From: Planctomycetes bacterium syqfu
Lineage (GTDB): Bacteria; Planctomycetota; Phycisphaerae; Phycisphaerales; Phycisphaeraceae
Assembly: GCA_020974905.1 (NCBI GenBank)
Contig: CP087563.1
Span: 1,984,001 to 2,048,000, forward strand
Direction: 5' to 3'
DNA length: 64,000 nt
In this document: piece after piece, positions 49,585 through 59,389 of the stretch
Layout of the letters: every line of letters begins with the position of its first letter
Position numbering within the stretch: the stretch's first letter is position 1
The notes under the pieces: generated by a model
What the model saw: only the letters and a program-made list of their open reading frames with translations
Database searches by the model: none
Told to the model about the DNA's origin: nothing
Position numbers and translations under genes: made by a program

Positions 49585-50727
49585 TTACAGTTGAACTTCC
49601 TTGCCCGTCTTGGCGGACTCGTAAATCGCGCCGAGGATTTGGATCATGTGTACGCCGTCCTGTGGGACGAACATGGGTTTGTCGCGGCCCATGAGGACGT
49701 CAACCCAGTGATCCAGGTACAGGCCATGCACGGCCCAGATGTCGCTGCGAATCTGGGGATGGATATCGCAGAGCGTGCCTTCGATTTCGGTGAACAATTT
49801 GAGCGGTTGGCTGGAGTCCAGACAGGCGCCGGACTTTTCGCCACGCAGTTCGACGAAGTTCTTTTCCTGTTCAATGTTGCTTGCCCAGGAGAACTCGATT
49901 TGCAGGGACGCCCCGTTATCAAAACGGACAAAGCCCATGGCGAGGTCTTCGACATCAAATGTGCCATCGTCTTTGGCGCGGCCGAACTGACTGTGTGCCG
50001 AATCGCCTGCAACGTCGGAGTTGGCAAACTTGCAGTAGGTCGAACCGGAGACGGCCACGGGACGGGGGTTACCCATCAACCAGATGGCCAGGTCGATCAT
50101 GTGGACCCCCAGGTCGATGAGCGGGCCACCGCCGGAAAGTTCTTTGGTGGTGAACCAACCGCCCTTGCCGGGGATACCACGACGACGAATCCAACCGACG
50201 CGGCCGGCATAGATGTCACCCATGTTGCCCGCAGCGATGTACTTCTTGAGGAACTGGGAATCGGGACGCATGCGGTTGTTGCGCATGACCATCAGGGTCT
50301 TGCCACTGGCCTTGGCGGCGTCAGCCATCCGCTGGGCTTCCTTGGGACTCACCGCGTCGGGCTTTTCGCACATGACATGCTTACCCGCTTCCAAAGCGGC
50401 GATGGCAATCTCACTGTGGAACTTGTTGGGTGTGCAGATGTCAACCGCATCGACGGACTTCATCTTGAGAATGTCTTTGTAGTTTTTACAAGTTTTATCG
50501 ACACCATATTCCTTGCCCAACGCCTTGGCCTTGGATTCCTCGATATCGCAGAACGCAACGAGCTTGACATCAGCATTTTCACTGAGCGGTTTGACGTGAA
50601 CTGCTTTGAAGATGTTACCCGTGCCGATGGCAGCAACGCTCAGTTGCTTGGGGGCGGACTTCTTCTTTGACGTTGACTTCTTCTTGGAAGTGGGCTTCTT
50701 GACGGACTTTTTACTGGATTTAGCCAT
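49585..50727 (-). CDS. Gfo/Idh/MocA-family oxidoreductase with lysine-rich N-terminal tail
   Basis: A 380-residue enzyme. The Rossmann loop LSVAAIGTGNIFKAVHV (residues ~30-45) is typical, followed by ICTPNKFHSEIAIAAL, MCEKPDAVSPKEAQRM (EKP motif) and LIDLGVHMIDLAIWLMGNP (substrate His). The first 27 residues are an unusual basic tail (SSKKSVKKPTSKKKSTSKK and on), like histone H1 tails. AAAGG eight bases before the ATG at 50727 sets the start and includes the tail. The tail might bind nucleic acid or polyanionic sugar, or be a passive extension. It is divergent from a small membrane protein gene; the substrate is unknown. Confidence 0.88.
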   Translation of the reverse strand: MAKSSKKSVKKPTSKKKSTSKKKSAPKQLSVAAIGTGNIFKAVHVKPLSENADVKLVAFCDIEESKAKALGKEYGVDKTCKNYKDILKMKSVDAVDICTPNKFHSEIAIAALEAGKHVMCEKPDAVSPKEAQRMADAAKASGKTLMVMRNNRMRPDSQFLKKYIAAGNMGDIYAGRVGWIRRRGIPGKGGWFTTKELSGGGPLIDLGVHMIDLAIWLMGNPRPVAVSGSTYCKFANSDVAGDSAHSQFGRAKDDGTFDVEDLAMGFVRFDNGASLQIEFSWASNIEQEKNFVELRGEKSGACLDSSQPLKLFTEIEGTLCDIHPQIRSDIWAVHGLYLDHWVDVLMGRDKPMFVPQDGVHMIQILGAIYESAKTGKEVQL

Positions 50728-50801
50728 GGGAATAACCTTTAAAAATCGGATTGGGTCAAAGTCTACGTCCATGTGAATCGGACTGCAAGGTCAGATGAGG
50801 T

Positions 50802-51188
50802 ATGATACTCAATATGAACGCCAGCAAGCTGCAATCCGATGAAAAGTCTGTCGAGACAAAGTCCGATTCGCCGCGTCAACCGACACGTCATCCCACGCAT
50901 CGCCCGCTGTTGGTGGACCTGATCGGTGTGATCGCCGGGATTCTCATGTTCCTGTCAGTCGGACTGTGGTTTACCAGGCTCTACGCCCCCAACAGCCAGA
51001 TGCTCGAATTGAGCAACCTGGTCCATCGCTGCTTTGGACTCTTTGCCAGCTTGTGGTTGGTTTTGTATGTCACATGGTTTGTAACCTCAAGCAAACAGCG
51101 TCAAAAGAATCTCCAATCGCATCGTCAACAGGCCAACGACAATTACCAGTTGGGGCAGGTTCGTAAAGAGATTGATTCGAGACGATAA
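50802..51188 (+). CDS. Small two-span membrane protein, hypothetical
   Basis: A 128-residue protein. Residues ~1-33 are polar (SVETKSDSPRQPTRHPTHR). Two membrane helices follow, LLVDLIGVIAGILMFLSVGLW (as LLVDLIGVIAGILMF plus LSVGLW) and FGLFASLWLVLYVTWFV, then a basic tail. No family was recognised. Starts at 50802 and 50814 are both possible. It ends 49 bases before a heparinase-family gene on the same strand, so the two may be co-transcribed. Confidence 0.62.
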   Translation: MILNMNASKLQSDEKSVETKSDSPRQPTRHPTHRPLLVDLIGVIAGILMFLSVGLWFTRLYAPNSQMLELSNLVHRCFGLFASLWLVLYVTWFVTSSKQRQKNLQSHRQQANDNYQLGQVRKEIDSRR

Positions 51189-51237
51189 TGGCCGACTTAG
51201 CAATCGTCGTACCCGCTATCTCCCGAGAGGTCGACAA

Positions 51238-53142
51238 ATGAAGTACTTTGTCCTTTACCTGAGTTTATTATTTTGCATTGCCAATCCCATGTCTTCAGTA
51301 CAAGCCCAAACCGATGATTCGTCGCTGAACCTACCCCAGACTTTGCCTGCTCATCCGAGACTGATGCTCACGCCTTCGGTCAAAGCGCGCGTTGCCAAAC
51401 TTCTTGAAACGGACGCCAAGGCGCAGCAGTTTTTTCAGCGGATTCACGAAGGTGCCAAGCTCATCGCCAAGACGCCCCCCATCGTGCGCAAGCTTGAAGG
51501 GGATAAGCGCAGCCGCATGCTCGACACAGCCCGTCTTGCGTTGCATAACATTGTCACCATGGGGCTCTCACATGCCTTTGCACCCGATGATGCCATGCGC
51601 GATCGCATCATCGCGGAGATGCTCAGTGCGGTGGCCTTTGTCGATTGGCATCCGAGTCATTTTCTGGACACCTCGGAAATGACGCTGGCGGTTTCGCTGG
51701 GTTATGACTGGTTGTATGACGAATTGACTGAAGAACAACGCCAGACCATCCGTGACGGTATCATCCGCATGGGATTGGAAGCAGCACAGACCAACAAAGG
51801 CGGTTTGACCTGGGATAACAACTGGAATCAGGTTCGGCACGGCTCACTCTCGGCCGGTGCCCTGGCAGTCTATGAAGACGCGCCGGAACTGGCGACGCAA
51901 ATCCTCCAGCAAGCCAAAGACAATTACCAAAACGCGCTGCATGTCTATCACGGTGATGGTGTCTACCCGGAAGGTCCGGTTTACTGGCACTATGGAACAA
52001 GCTTTTCATGGGTGATGGCAGCCTGCCTGAACTCCGCATTGGGTGATGACTGGGGCATTCTCAATTCACCGGGGTTTGCTGAGAGTTTTGAGTACATCAA
52101 ACAGGTGACCACCCCCACCGGACTGCTGTTTAACTATGCGGACTGTAACCGGGGGCCGATCGATCAGCCGATCCACATCTGGGCTGGCGTGATGCTTGAT
52201 CGCCCCGACTACATCCAGTTCGGCATCGACAGCATGTCCCGCTACTTCAAACATATTCGTAAACGTGGCCCGCGTCTTACTCCCTTAGCCCTACTCTGGT
52301 ATCACCCCACGGGTGATCTTTTGCCGACGCATGGTCCGAGTTGCTATGTCGGGGAAGGTGAGAAGGTCAAAATTGCCACCCTCCGATCCGCATGGGACGA
52401 TCCCAAGGCCAGCTTCGTCGGCATCAAGGGCGGTCACATTCGCGTCAATCACGGGCACATGGATATCGGCTCGTTCATCATCGAAGCCGATGGCGTCCGA
52501 TGGGCTGAAGACTTGGGCATGGAAAAGGAAATCTATGACCGCAAGGACAGTTGGGGAACCGATCAGAATGCCCACCGTTGGACATTCCTTCGTGCCAACA
52601 ACATGGGGCACAACACGCTGACACTCGGTGGCAAACTCCAGGATGTCGATGGCATGAATCCCATCATTGCCCACGGTCAGAATGATGCCATGCAATTTGC
52701 GGTCCTTGATATGTCCAATGCGTATCATGGGCAGGCTGCATCACTCCAACGCGGCATTGCCATCCTCACTGACAAGTCCATGATCGTACAGGATGACTGG
52801 ACGCAGATGACAGCGGACAACGATCTGCTTTGGACCATGTTTACCATGGCAGACGACATCCAGCTCTCGGACGATAAACAACTCGCCACCCTCACCGAAC
52901 ATAGCAAGACGATGCACGTGTCGATTCGCCAGGGTGTCAATGCGACGTTCGAGGTCCGCGACGCGTCCCCTGCGACTGAGGCAGAAGACCCCAACAAGGG
53001 TTACCAACGACTGCTCATCCGCATCACTGCTCCTCAAGCCAACGGCTCGTTGATCGTGCATTTTGTCCCCGGCAGTGTCGACTCGACGACGCCCCCAAAG
53101 CCCCTGAAAATCGACCAATGGCAAACTTCAAACGCCCCGTAA
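51238..53142 (+). CDS. Secreted heparinase II/III-family protein 1
   Basis: A 634-residue exported polysaccharide lyase-like protein. The signal peptide ends near residue 24 (ANPMSSVQAQ). The alpha/alpha toroid domain follows (PAHPRLMLTPSVKARVAKLL, read as PAHPRLMLTPS and VKARVAKLL; TLAVSLGYDWLYDELTEEQ; WDNNWNQVRHGSLSAGALA; YPEGPVYWHYGTSFSWVMA). The beta-sandwich domain has the family markers HGHMDIGSFIIEADGVRW and GHNTLTLGG. Relatives cleave uronate-containing glycans such as heparin or alginate by beta-elimination. GAGAGG seven bases before the ATG at 51238 sets the start. It is a paralogue of the protein at 55679-57574. The substrate is not known. Confidence 0.88.
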   Translation: MKYFVLYLSLLFCIANPMSSVQAQTDDSSLNLPQTLPAHPRLMLTPSVKARVAKLLETDAKAQQFFQRIHEGAKLIAKTPPIVRKLEGDKRSRMLDTARLALHNIVTMGLSHAFAPDDAMRDRIIAEMLSAVAFVDWHPSHFLDTSEMTLAVSLGYDWLYDELTEEQRQTIRDGIIRMGLEAAQTNKGGLTWDNNWNQVRHGSLSAGALAVYEDAPELATQILQQAKDNYQNALHVYHGDGVYPEGPVYWHYGTSFSWVMAACLNSALGDDWGILNSPGFAESFEYIKQVTTPTGLLFNYADCNRGPIDQPIHIWAGVMLDRPDYIQFGIDSMSRYFKHIRKRGPRLTPLALLWYHPTGDLLPTHGPSCYVGEGEKVKIATLRSAWDDPKASFVGIKGGHIRVNHGHMDIGSFIIEADGVRWAEDLGMEKEIYDRKDSWGTDQNAHRWTFLRANNMGHNTLTLGGKLQDVDGMNPIIAHGQNDAMQFAVLDMSNAYHGQAASLQRGIAILTDKSMIVQDDWTQMTADNDLLWTMFTMADDIQLSDDKQLATLTEHSKTMHVSIRQGVNATFEVRDASPATEAEDPNKGYQRLLIRITAPQANGSLIVHFVPGSVDSTTPPKPLKIDQWQTSNAP

Positions 53143-53470
53143 TCTGACATCCCCAACACATGGCAAAATGGCTTGACGTGGTTTCTTGACCGCGTTGACA
53201 TGGCTCTGCTCAAATCCTTTGCAGACCTCAATTCAGCAAGACCATTTCTCACGCCAAGCCCGCAAAGTCGCAAAGAAAAGCTCGCAATTAATCACTTGGC
53301 GGCTCTGCGTCTTGAGCGAAGCGGGCGTGAGGATGGTTTGAGCCAAGGGGTTCTAAAGAGCCTGTTGGAATCGATACAACGCACCTTTAAATGTATGGAC
53401 ATTTAAGCCCATCTCAGGTATCCATTGTCTTTTTCCTGAACATTGCAGCCAAAGCTTTAAAATGTTATTA
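53143..53470. repeat. Gap with a degenerate CGCAAAG-type inverted repeat
   Basis: CTCACGCCAAGCCCGCAAAG (53250 region) and, reversed, TTGGCGGCTCTGCGTCTTGA...GGGCGTGAG (to ~53334) are decayed arms of an intergenic repeat of the ACGCAAAGNCGCAAAG type. A 77-codon open frame crossing it has no family features and is not called. The rest of the gap to 53524 is AT-rich. Confidence 0.55.
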
Positions 53471-53524
53471 ATATATAAAAATTAACACTTTAAACAAATA
53501 AAAACACACCTATCGCCCTCACAA

Positions 53525-53555
53525 TTGTACATCTCCAATCGTCAAATATGTACAA
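53525..53555. promoter_or_regulatory. Candidate operator of the second GntR regulator
   Basis: TTGTACAT and ATGTACAA are perfect inverted half-sites separated by 15 bases, about 56 bases before the GntR start. They resemble the half-sites of AraR-type operators (TTGTACGTACAA), and the regulator has the AraR-like domain layout. Confidence 0.55.
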
Positions 53556-53610
53556 AATGTTTGACTCATTTCAAGGCGACTCATAGAACTAGCCAGAAGG
53601 TTTACAGCAA

Positions 53611-54819
53611 ATGGCAACGACCCAATCACAAAGCAAAATCACCGTGATGACGCCTTCGTCGGATCAACGACGCAGCGGGCCCTTGCATAAGTGGCTTGCC
53701 AGCGAAATCCGCAATCATGTCCGCGAGCACAATCTCGGGCCGGGCACACCGTTGGAACCGGAAGTGGAGATTGCAGAACGATACCAGGTCAGCCGTGGCA
53801 CAGTTCGTCAGGCGATGGCAACACTCGTCCACGAAGGTCTCATCGATCGCATTGCCGGTCGCGGTTCGTTTATCCGTGATCAACAAGCTGTGCCTTCCAA
53901 TGCCGAATCCAAACCCAACTGGGCGGGAATCACCGCCAAGACCCATCGCATTCGGGTGTTGGCTGATTGCCCACATCAACCCCACCCCGGACACATCGTG
54001 CTGACCCAGAGCATTGACGGGCTGGGGCAATTTGCCAGCCAAACCAATGGCAGTATCAAACTCACCTTTGAATACCATGGCGTCAGTCACGTCAACGATC
54101 CGGCAGCACACGCATTCATGAAACAGGATGACTGTGAAGGCATGATCATTCTCCCGGTGACACAGGAGTGTGTTCAGTTCGTCAACGAAATGGGCAAACC
54201 TGACAAACCCACCGCGGTGCTCTATCGCCGGGTCACCAATCCACATGTCCATCGTTTTGCATTGGACAACGCGGCAGGTGCCTATCAGGCGACCGACTAT
54301 CTGCTGCGACAAGGACACCGTCGCATCGGCATGTTGATTCTGACATGGCCTCTGGCTTGGCCCAGTACACTCAAGCGTTTGGATGGTTACCGTCAGGCGA
54401 TGCGCGAAGCCGGGTGCGAAAGTCCTTCGCTTGTTGCCATGGCCAATGATGCCAAGAACATGACCGAAATCAAAACCGCCTGTCGCCAGCTGCTGGGACA
54501 AGACAATCCCCCCACTGCGATTCTGGTCAACAACTACAACAACCTTCGACCGACCCTTGAGACGATGGCAGAAATGAACCTGCGTGTGGGGGAGGATGTC
54601 TCGCTGATCTGTATCGATGAATCCGAACTGGCGATGAATCACGATCCGCAGATCAGCGTCGTCCACATGCCCCTTGCACACAATGCCATCCGGGCGATGA
54701 ATCATCTGTACCATGCCATACTCAATGACCAACCCCCGGGGCCTGAAGTGATGACGTATCCCGAATTACGCCTGCGTCAATCATGCTCCCCGATTCAGAC
54801 ACTTGATCAACTCAAATGA
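53611..54819 (+). CDS. GntR-family transcriptional regulator with LacI-type effector domain
   Basis: A 402-residue regulator. Residues ~22-95 are the winged helix ([21 protein letters not shown], read as [13 protein letters not shown] and [41 protein letters not shown]). The effector domain is periplasmic-binding-like ([68 protein letters not shown]). The layout is that of AraR-type repressors. AGAAGG lies ten bases before the ATG. The stop codon is 23 bases from the following pseudopilin start, so this is a run with a pseudopilin, heparinase and symporter. Confidence 0.93.
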   Translation: MATTQSQSKITVMTPSSDQRRSGPLHKWLASEIRNHVREHNLGPGTPLEPEVEIAERYQVSRGTVRQAMATLVHEGLIDRIAGRGSFIRDQQAVPSNAESKPNWAGITAKTHRIRVLADCPHQPHPGHIVLTQSIDGLGQFASQTNGSIKLTFEYHGVSHVNDPAAHAFMKQDDCEGMIILPVTQECVQFVNEMGKPDKPTAVLYRRVTNPHVHRFALDNAAGAYQATDYLLRQGHRRIGMLILTWPLAWPSTLKRLDGYRQAMREAGCESPSLVAMANDAKNMTEIKTACRQLLGQDNPPTAILVNNYNNLRPTLETMAEMNLRVGEDVSLICIDESELAMNHDPQISVVHMPLAHNAIRAMNHLYHAILNDQPPGPEVMTYPELRLRQSCSPIQTLDQLK

Positions 54820-54842
54820 CATTTGCCCAAAGGATACAAAGG

Positions 54843-55637
54843 ATGTCACACCGCACAAAACAAGCCGCGTTCACACTCATCGAATTACTCGTGGTCATCT
54901 CGATCATCTCACTGTTGATCAGCATCCTGTTACCAGCGTTGGGCGCAGCAAGACAAGCTGCCCAATCCACCAAGTGCCTTTCCAACCTCAAACAGATCGG
55001 CACCATGCATGTCATGTATGACGGGGACACAGGTACTTTACCGATTGCTGCAGAATACAGTTCGACACTAAGCAAGATGTACAAGGGCTGGAACTGGCGT
55101 TACTACACCCAGAAGTACACCCAATCCTACGGCGTCTTTGATTGCCCCTCGATCAACAATGCCACCGGTGTGAACCAACTCTTGGAAAACACTGATCAAT
55201 ATGCCACCGAAAGTGGTAGTCAATGGTCTCGGTGGGCGTACTGTGAGTATGGTGTCTCGGTTAACAATCTCTTTGGCAGCTACCGTTACTCCACAACCGG
55301 TGGTGGAAATGCCAATTCACCCTTTACCGACTCATTCAATCCCGCACGTCTTGCAGACCTGCAGCGCCCCTCGAAGATCTTCAGCACCATGGATACCGAA
55401 GTGTTCGAAGCCATCGAACCGCGTGGCTCTTACACTGTCACCGACTGGCGTGCTGCTCCCGTGACATATGGCGACATCATTCCCGGCGCCCGTCATGCCA
55501 GCGCGGTCAATGTCTCCTGGGCCGACGGCCATGCAAGCCCCATGAAAGTGGGCGATGTCACCGATCCCTACAACACCGGCATGTCCAGCAACACCGTCAC
55601 CGTCGATGGCATGAACTACTGGAACCGTTACAACTGA
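54843..55637 (+). CDS. Prepilin-like H-X9-DG protein (pseudopilin)
   Basis: A 264-residue protein with the class III signal [22 protein letters not shown] (Ala at -1, Glu at +5). The helix runs into [18 protein letters not shown]. The C-terminus has an exact H-X9-[23 protein letters not shown] nine bases before the ATG at 54843 supports this start; an ATG at 54816 overlapping the GntR stop (ATGA) has no site. It precedes a heparinase-family enzyme by 41 bases. It is the third complete regulator-pseudopilin-enzyme run in the window. Confidence 0.92.
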   Translation: MSHRTKQAAFTLIELLVVISIISLLISILLPALGAARQAAQSTKCLSNLKQIGTMHVMYDGDTGTLPIAAEYSSTLSKMYKGWNWRYYTQKYTQSYGVFDCPSINNATGVNQLLENTDQYATESGSQWSRWAYCEYGVSVNNLFGSYRYSTTGGGNANSPFTDSFNPARLADLQRPSKIFSTMDTEVFEAIEPRGSYTVTDWRAAPVTYGDIIPGARHASAVNVSWADGHASPMKVGDVTDPYNTGMSSNTVTVDGMNYWNRYN

Positions 55638-55678
55638 TTTACGCATCTTGCCCCGCGTCATAACAAAGTATCCCAATC

Positions 55679-57574
55679 ATGAAAATCAATCTCCCTATCA
55701 TGCTGATCAGCCTGTTGCTGATCATGGCAGGTCTGTTGCACGCACAATCGCGGCAACAACCCTCCCCCCAGCCGCAAAAGCTCATCACGCAAACGCTGCC
55801 ACCCCATCCGCGTTTGATGCTCACGACGGACGTCAAGCAACGCGTTGCCAAGGTGATCGCAACCGACCCATGGGGACAACGTTTTTTCAAGCGCATCAAG
55901 CTCGGCGCTTATGCGGTACGCGACTTGCCGGTCATCCAACGCAAACTCGTCGGTAACAACTTCAAACGCATGCTCGGCACTTCGCGTGATGCAATGCATA
56001 ACATCTTTACCATGGGTCTTGCCAACACCTTCCAACCCGACAAACAATTGCGCGATCGCATGGTCCAGGAAATGATCAGCATTGCCAACTTCGAAGACTG
56101 GCATCCAAAACATTTTCTGGATACCGCGGAAATGACCATGACCATGGCAGTTGGTTATGACTGGCTGTATCACGAAATGACCGAAGACGAACGTCAAATC
56201 GTCCGAGACGCCATCATCAACCATGGACTTAAAGCGGCCCTCAAATACAAGGGTGGCCTCAACTCCAACAACAACTGGAACCAGATCCGACACGGCTCAT
56301 TGCTTGCGGGCGCTCTGGCAGTCTACGAACATCAACCGGAACTCGCAGAGGAAATTCTCCAACAGGCTCACCAATACTACCAATGTGCCTTGGCTTCGTA
56401 TGAGGGTGGCATCTACCCCGAAGGGCCAAGCTATTGGGGCTATGGTACAAGCTTCTCATTCCTCATGTCCGCCTGCCTCAAATCCGCAACCGGTGATGAC
56501 TGGGGTATCACGCAAAGCCCCGGTTTTTACGAGAGTTTTGACTTTGTTCTCCAAACCACGGCCCCGAGCAAAAGGCTTTTTAACTTCGCGGATTGTTCCG
56601 AAGGGCCGATGCATCTGCCAATTCACATGTGGGCTGGCGATGTCTACAACCGACCGGACTTCACAACGGTGAGCATGGCAAGTTTCTACCGTTATCTTGA
56701 TCGCGTGGACACCACCAGCTTCCGCATCAATCCCTTGGCACTGCTCTGGTATCACCCCATCACCGATGCCAAAGCAGCAACACCTCCCACGCTCTATGTC
56801 GGTCAAGGTAAGAAAGTCCACCTGGCAACCATGCGTAGCAGTTGGGATGACAACGCCAGCTTCATCGGCATCAAGGCAGGCGAAATCCGAGTCAATCACG
56901 GGCATATGGATATCGGCTCATTCATCATCGAAGCTGACGGCGTCCGCTGGGCAACCGACCTGGGCGCTGAACGCAAAATCTATGACGGGCGCGATGCCTG
57001 GTCAACGGCACAGGACAGTAAACGCTGGTCCTACTTCCGCGTCAATAACTTCAGTCACAACACGCTGACACTTGGCAATCACATTCAAAACGTCTCAGGT
57101 GAAAACAACGTCATTGCCAGTAAACAGGATGCCTCAGGCAGCTTCGCGGTCATTAACATGTCCAACGCGTATGACGGTCAAGCCAAACAAATCCATCGGG
57201 GTATCACCGTGCTTCCTGATAAATCCATGCTGGTCCAGGATGACTATCAAGGCATTGATCCGACGATGGACCTGCGTTGGAACATGATGACACAAACGCG
57301 CATCAGCATCGCAGAGGATGGCCAATCAGCATCACTTGAACGTGGCGGTCAGACCATGCAGGTGAAGCTTCTGCAACCTGCCAAGGCGCGATTCATCATC
57401 ACAGATGCAACCCCGCCGACCAAGGATGAAAATCCCAACCAAGGCTATCAACGGCTATCCGTCATCCTCCCCGCACCGGTCTCCGACGGATCATTGACGG
57501 TGCAGTTTATTCCCGGTTTGACCCAATCACCCCATGCACCCGCTCTGAAATCTCTTTCGGTTTGGTGTGAGTAA
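55679..57574 (+). CDS. Secreted heparinase II/III-family protein 2
   Basis: A 631-residue paralogue of the protein at 51238-53142. The signal peptide (residues 1-23, LISLLLIMAGLLHAQS) and the same markers are present: HPRLMLTTDVKQRVAKVI, NNNWNQIRHGSLLAGALAVYE, YPEGPSYWGYGTSFSFLMSA, HGHMDIGSFIIEADGVRW and SHNTLTLGNHIQ. It probably acts on a uronate-rich polysaccharide in the periplasm or at the surface. No clear ribosome site precedes the ATG at 55679, so it may depend on translation of the pseudopilin upstream. The SSS symporter gene follows after 36 bases. Confidence 0.88.
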   Translation: MKINLPIMLISLLLIMAGLLHAQSRQQPSPQPQKLITQTLPPHPRLMLTTDVKQRVAKVIATDPWGQRFFKRIKLGAYAVRDLPVIQRKLVGNNFKRMLGTSRDAMHNIFTMGLANTFQPDKQLRDRMVQEMISIANFEDWHPKHFLDTAEMTMTMAVGYDWLYHEMTEDERQIVRDAIINHGLKAALKYKGGLNSNNNWNQIRHGSLLAGALAVYEHQPELAEEILQQAHQYYQCALASYEGGIYPEGPSYWGYGTSFSFLMSACLKSATGDDWGITQSPGFYESFDFVLQTTAPSKRLFNFADCSEGPMHLPIHMWAGDVYNRPDFTTVSMASFYRYLDRVDTTSFRINPLALLWYHPITDAKAATPPTLYVGQGKKVHLATMRSSWDDNASFIGIKAGEIRVNHGHMDIGSFIIEADGVRWATDLGAERKIYDGRDAWSTAQDSKRWSYFRVNNFSHNTLTLGNHIQNVSGENNVIASKQDASGSFAVINMSNAYDGQAKQIHRGITVLPDKSMLVQDDYQGIDPTMDLRWNMMTQTRISIAEDGQSASLERGGQTMQVKLLQPAKARFIITDATPPTKDENPNQGYQRLSVILPAPVSDGSLTVQFIPGLTQSPHAPALKSLSVWCE

Positions 57575-57610
57575 AAAGCCTGCAATTCAAGTATCAAAGT
57601 GAACTGACCC

Positions 57611-59389
57611 ATGAGTATTGAAGTCGTTACCATTATCGTCTACCTGCTGTTGATGCTTGTCATTGGCGTGGTTGTCCAACGTATGAACAAGGACGTCAGC
57701 GACTACTTCCGTAACGGATGTCGCGGCCAATGGTGGCTTGTTGGTGCCAGCGCGTTTATGACCATGTTCAGTGCCTGGACATTCACTGGTGCTGCAGGTG
57801 TCGCCTTTACTGCGGGATGGAGTGCGATGATTATTTTCATTGCCAACTTCGTCGGCTTCATGCTCAACTTCATGTTCCTTGCGCCCTGGTTTCGACAACT
57901 GCGAGCGACCACCGCGCCGGAAGTCATTCGCGATCGCTTCGGGATCACGACACAGCAATTCTATGCATGGGCTTCGATTCCGACGGGTTTGTTTTACGCG
58001 TCATTGCATCTGTATGGGCTTGCGATTTTCAGTTCATCGGTGTTTGGCCTGCCGATCAACGCGGTGATCATCGGTGTCGGGTTGGTGGTGTTGATTTATG
58101 CAACCACCGGCGGGAGTTGGGCGGTGATGAGTTCGGACTTTCTGCAGTTTTTGATTCTCATGCCGATGACACTTCTACTTGCATTTCTTGCCATCAAAGC
58201 TTGCGGTGGGATTGACGGCTTTTTCGATTTGGTTAAGCAAAAGCAACTCACCACCGAGTTCCAGATCATTAACAGCCCCGAGCAATTCTCCGGCGAGAAG
58301 TTCTCCATGCTCTGGGCGATTGCCATCAGCACCCAACTGATCTTCGGTGCCAACACACTTAACTCCGCCCCCCGTTATTTCGCGGTTAAAGACGGACGTG
58401 AAGCCCGCAAGGCCGCTTTGCTTGCAGCGATCATGATGTTGCTGGGTTCGGTGATCTGGTTCATCCCGCCGATGGTTGGGCGATTGCTTTTTGAAGACCA
58501 GATCAACGCGGTCGACATCACCACCCCCGCCGAAGCAGCCTATGCGATCACGAGCATGAAGCTGCTCCCCGTGGGGATGACAGGCTTGATGGTGGTTGCG
58601 ATGTTCTCAGCAACGATGAGTTCGATGGACAGTGGTTTGAATCGTAATGCCGCCATTTTCACCAAGGACATTTACCCGGCATGGTGCAGTCTCCGGGGCA
58701 AAAAACCACTGGAAGACAAGGCACTTTTGCGTCTTGGCCAAGGGTACTCCATGATCATGGGTGTGGTGATCATCTGTCTTGCCAGTTACTTTGCCAACGT
58801 CACCACGGACGGCATTTTTGTGATCATGAACAACATCGGTGCGCTGCTTGGCATCCCCATGGCCGTCCCGACCATGCTTGCGATCTTCATCCGGCGTGCC
58901 CCCTGGTGGAGTGCCATTTTCTCTGCCTGTTGTTCCCTGTGTGTTTCAGCGTACAGCTTGATGCTTGAAGAACCGATGCTCTTTCATGTGAAGGTCTTCA
59001 CCATCCTGGGTGTGGGTTGCGTGGCTTTCCTGCTGACCCTGCCCTTCTGGTCAACAAGCAGTCCGGCATACCGTGAGAAGGTCACTGCGTTCTTCAAGAA
59101 GATGCACACCCCCATCGACTTTGAAAAAGAAATCGGCCAAGCTAACGATTCGACCCAGCTTCGGATTGTGGGCATGTTCGCACTGATCATCGGCATCCTG
59201 ATTCACCTGCTGTGCTTTGTCCCCAATCCCATGAGCGATCGGCTGGGGATCGTGTTCGTCGGTATGACGCTGGTGGCTATCGGCAGCCTGATGATCATGG
59301 TCGGCAAAAAACTCGACCGACAGAACAAGCGACAAATCAATCACGCAGCAAGCGATAATGACGCGGCGTCTGATTCGTCTCACGCTTAA
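57611..59389 (+). CDS. Sodium:solute symporter (SSS family)
   Basis: A 592-residue inner-membrane carrier with about 13-14 spans. Typical SSS features: VYLLLMLVIGVVVQ (first span), SAFMTMFSAWTFTGAAG, WFRQLRATTAPEVIRDRFG, VMSSDFLQFLILMPM, and MFSATMSSMDSGLNRNAA (family signature). Such carriers bring in sugars, amino acids, sialic acid or uronates with Na+. It follows the heparinase and probably imports its unsaturated oligosaccharide or monosaccharide product. The gene's end overlaps the convergent AraC gene by 53 bases. The polar tail ends SDNDAASDSSHA. Confidence 0.93.
   Translation: MSIEVVTIIVYLLLMLVIGVVVQRMNKDVSDYFRNGCRGQWWLVGASAFMTMFSAWTFTGAAGVAFTAGWSAMIIFIANFVGFMLNFMFLAPWFRQLRATTAPEVIRDRFGITTQQFYAWASIPTGLFYASLHLYGLAIFSSSVFGLPINAVIIGVGLVVLIYATTGGSWAVMSSDFLQFLILMPMTLLLAFLAIKACGGIDGFFDLVKQKQLTTEFQIINSPEQFSGEKFSMLWAIAISTQLIFGANTLNSAPRYFAVKDGREARKAALLAAIMMLLGSVIWFIPPMVGRLLFEDQINAVDITTPAEAAYAITSMKLLPVGMTGLMVVAMFSATMSSMDSGLNRNAAIFTKDIYPAWCSLRGKKPLEDKALLRLGQGYSMIMGVVIICLASYFANVTTDGIFVIMNNIGALLGIPMAVPTMLAIFIRRAPWWSAIFSACCSLCVSAYSLMLEEPMLFHVKVFTILGVGCVAFLLTLPFWSTSSPAYREKVTAFFKKMHTPIDFEKEIGQANDSTQLRIVGMFALIIGILIHLLCFVPNPMSDRLGIVFVGMTLVAIGSLMIMVGKKLDRQNKRQINHAASDNDAASDSSHA

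Noticed and set aside
53173-53406. 77-codon open frame after heparinase 1
   Set aside because: It lies across a degenerate intergenic repeat, and no ribosome site or family feature is present.
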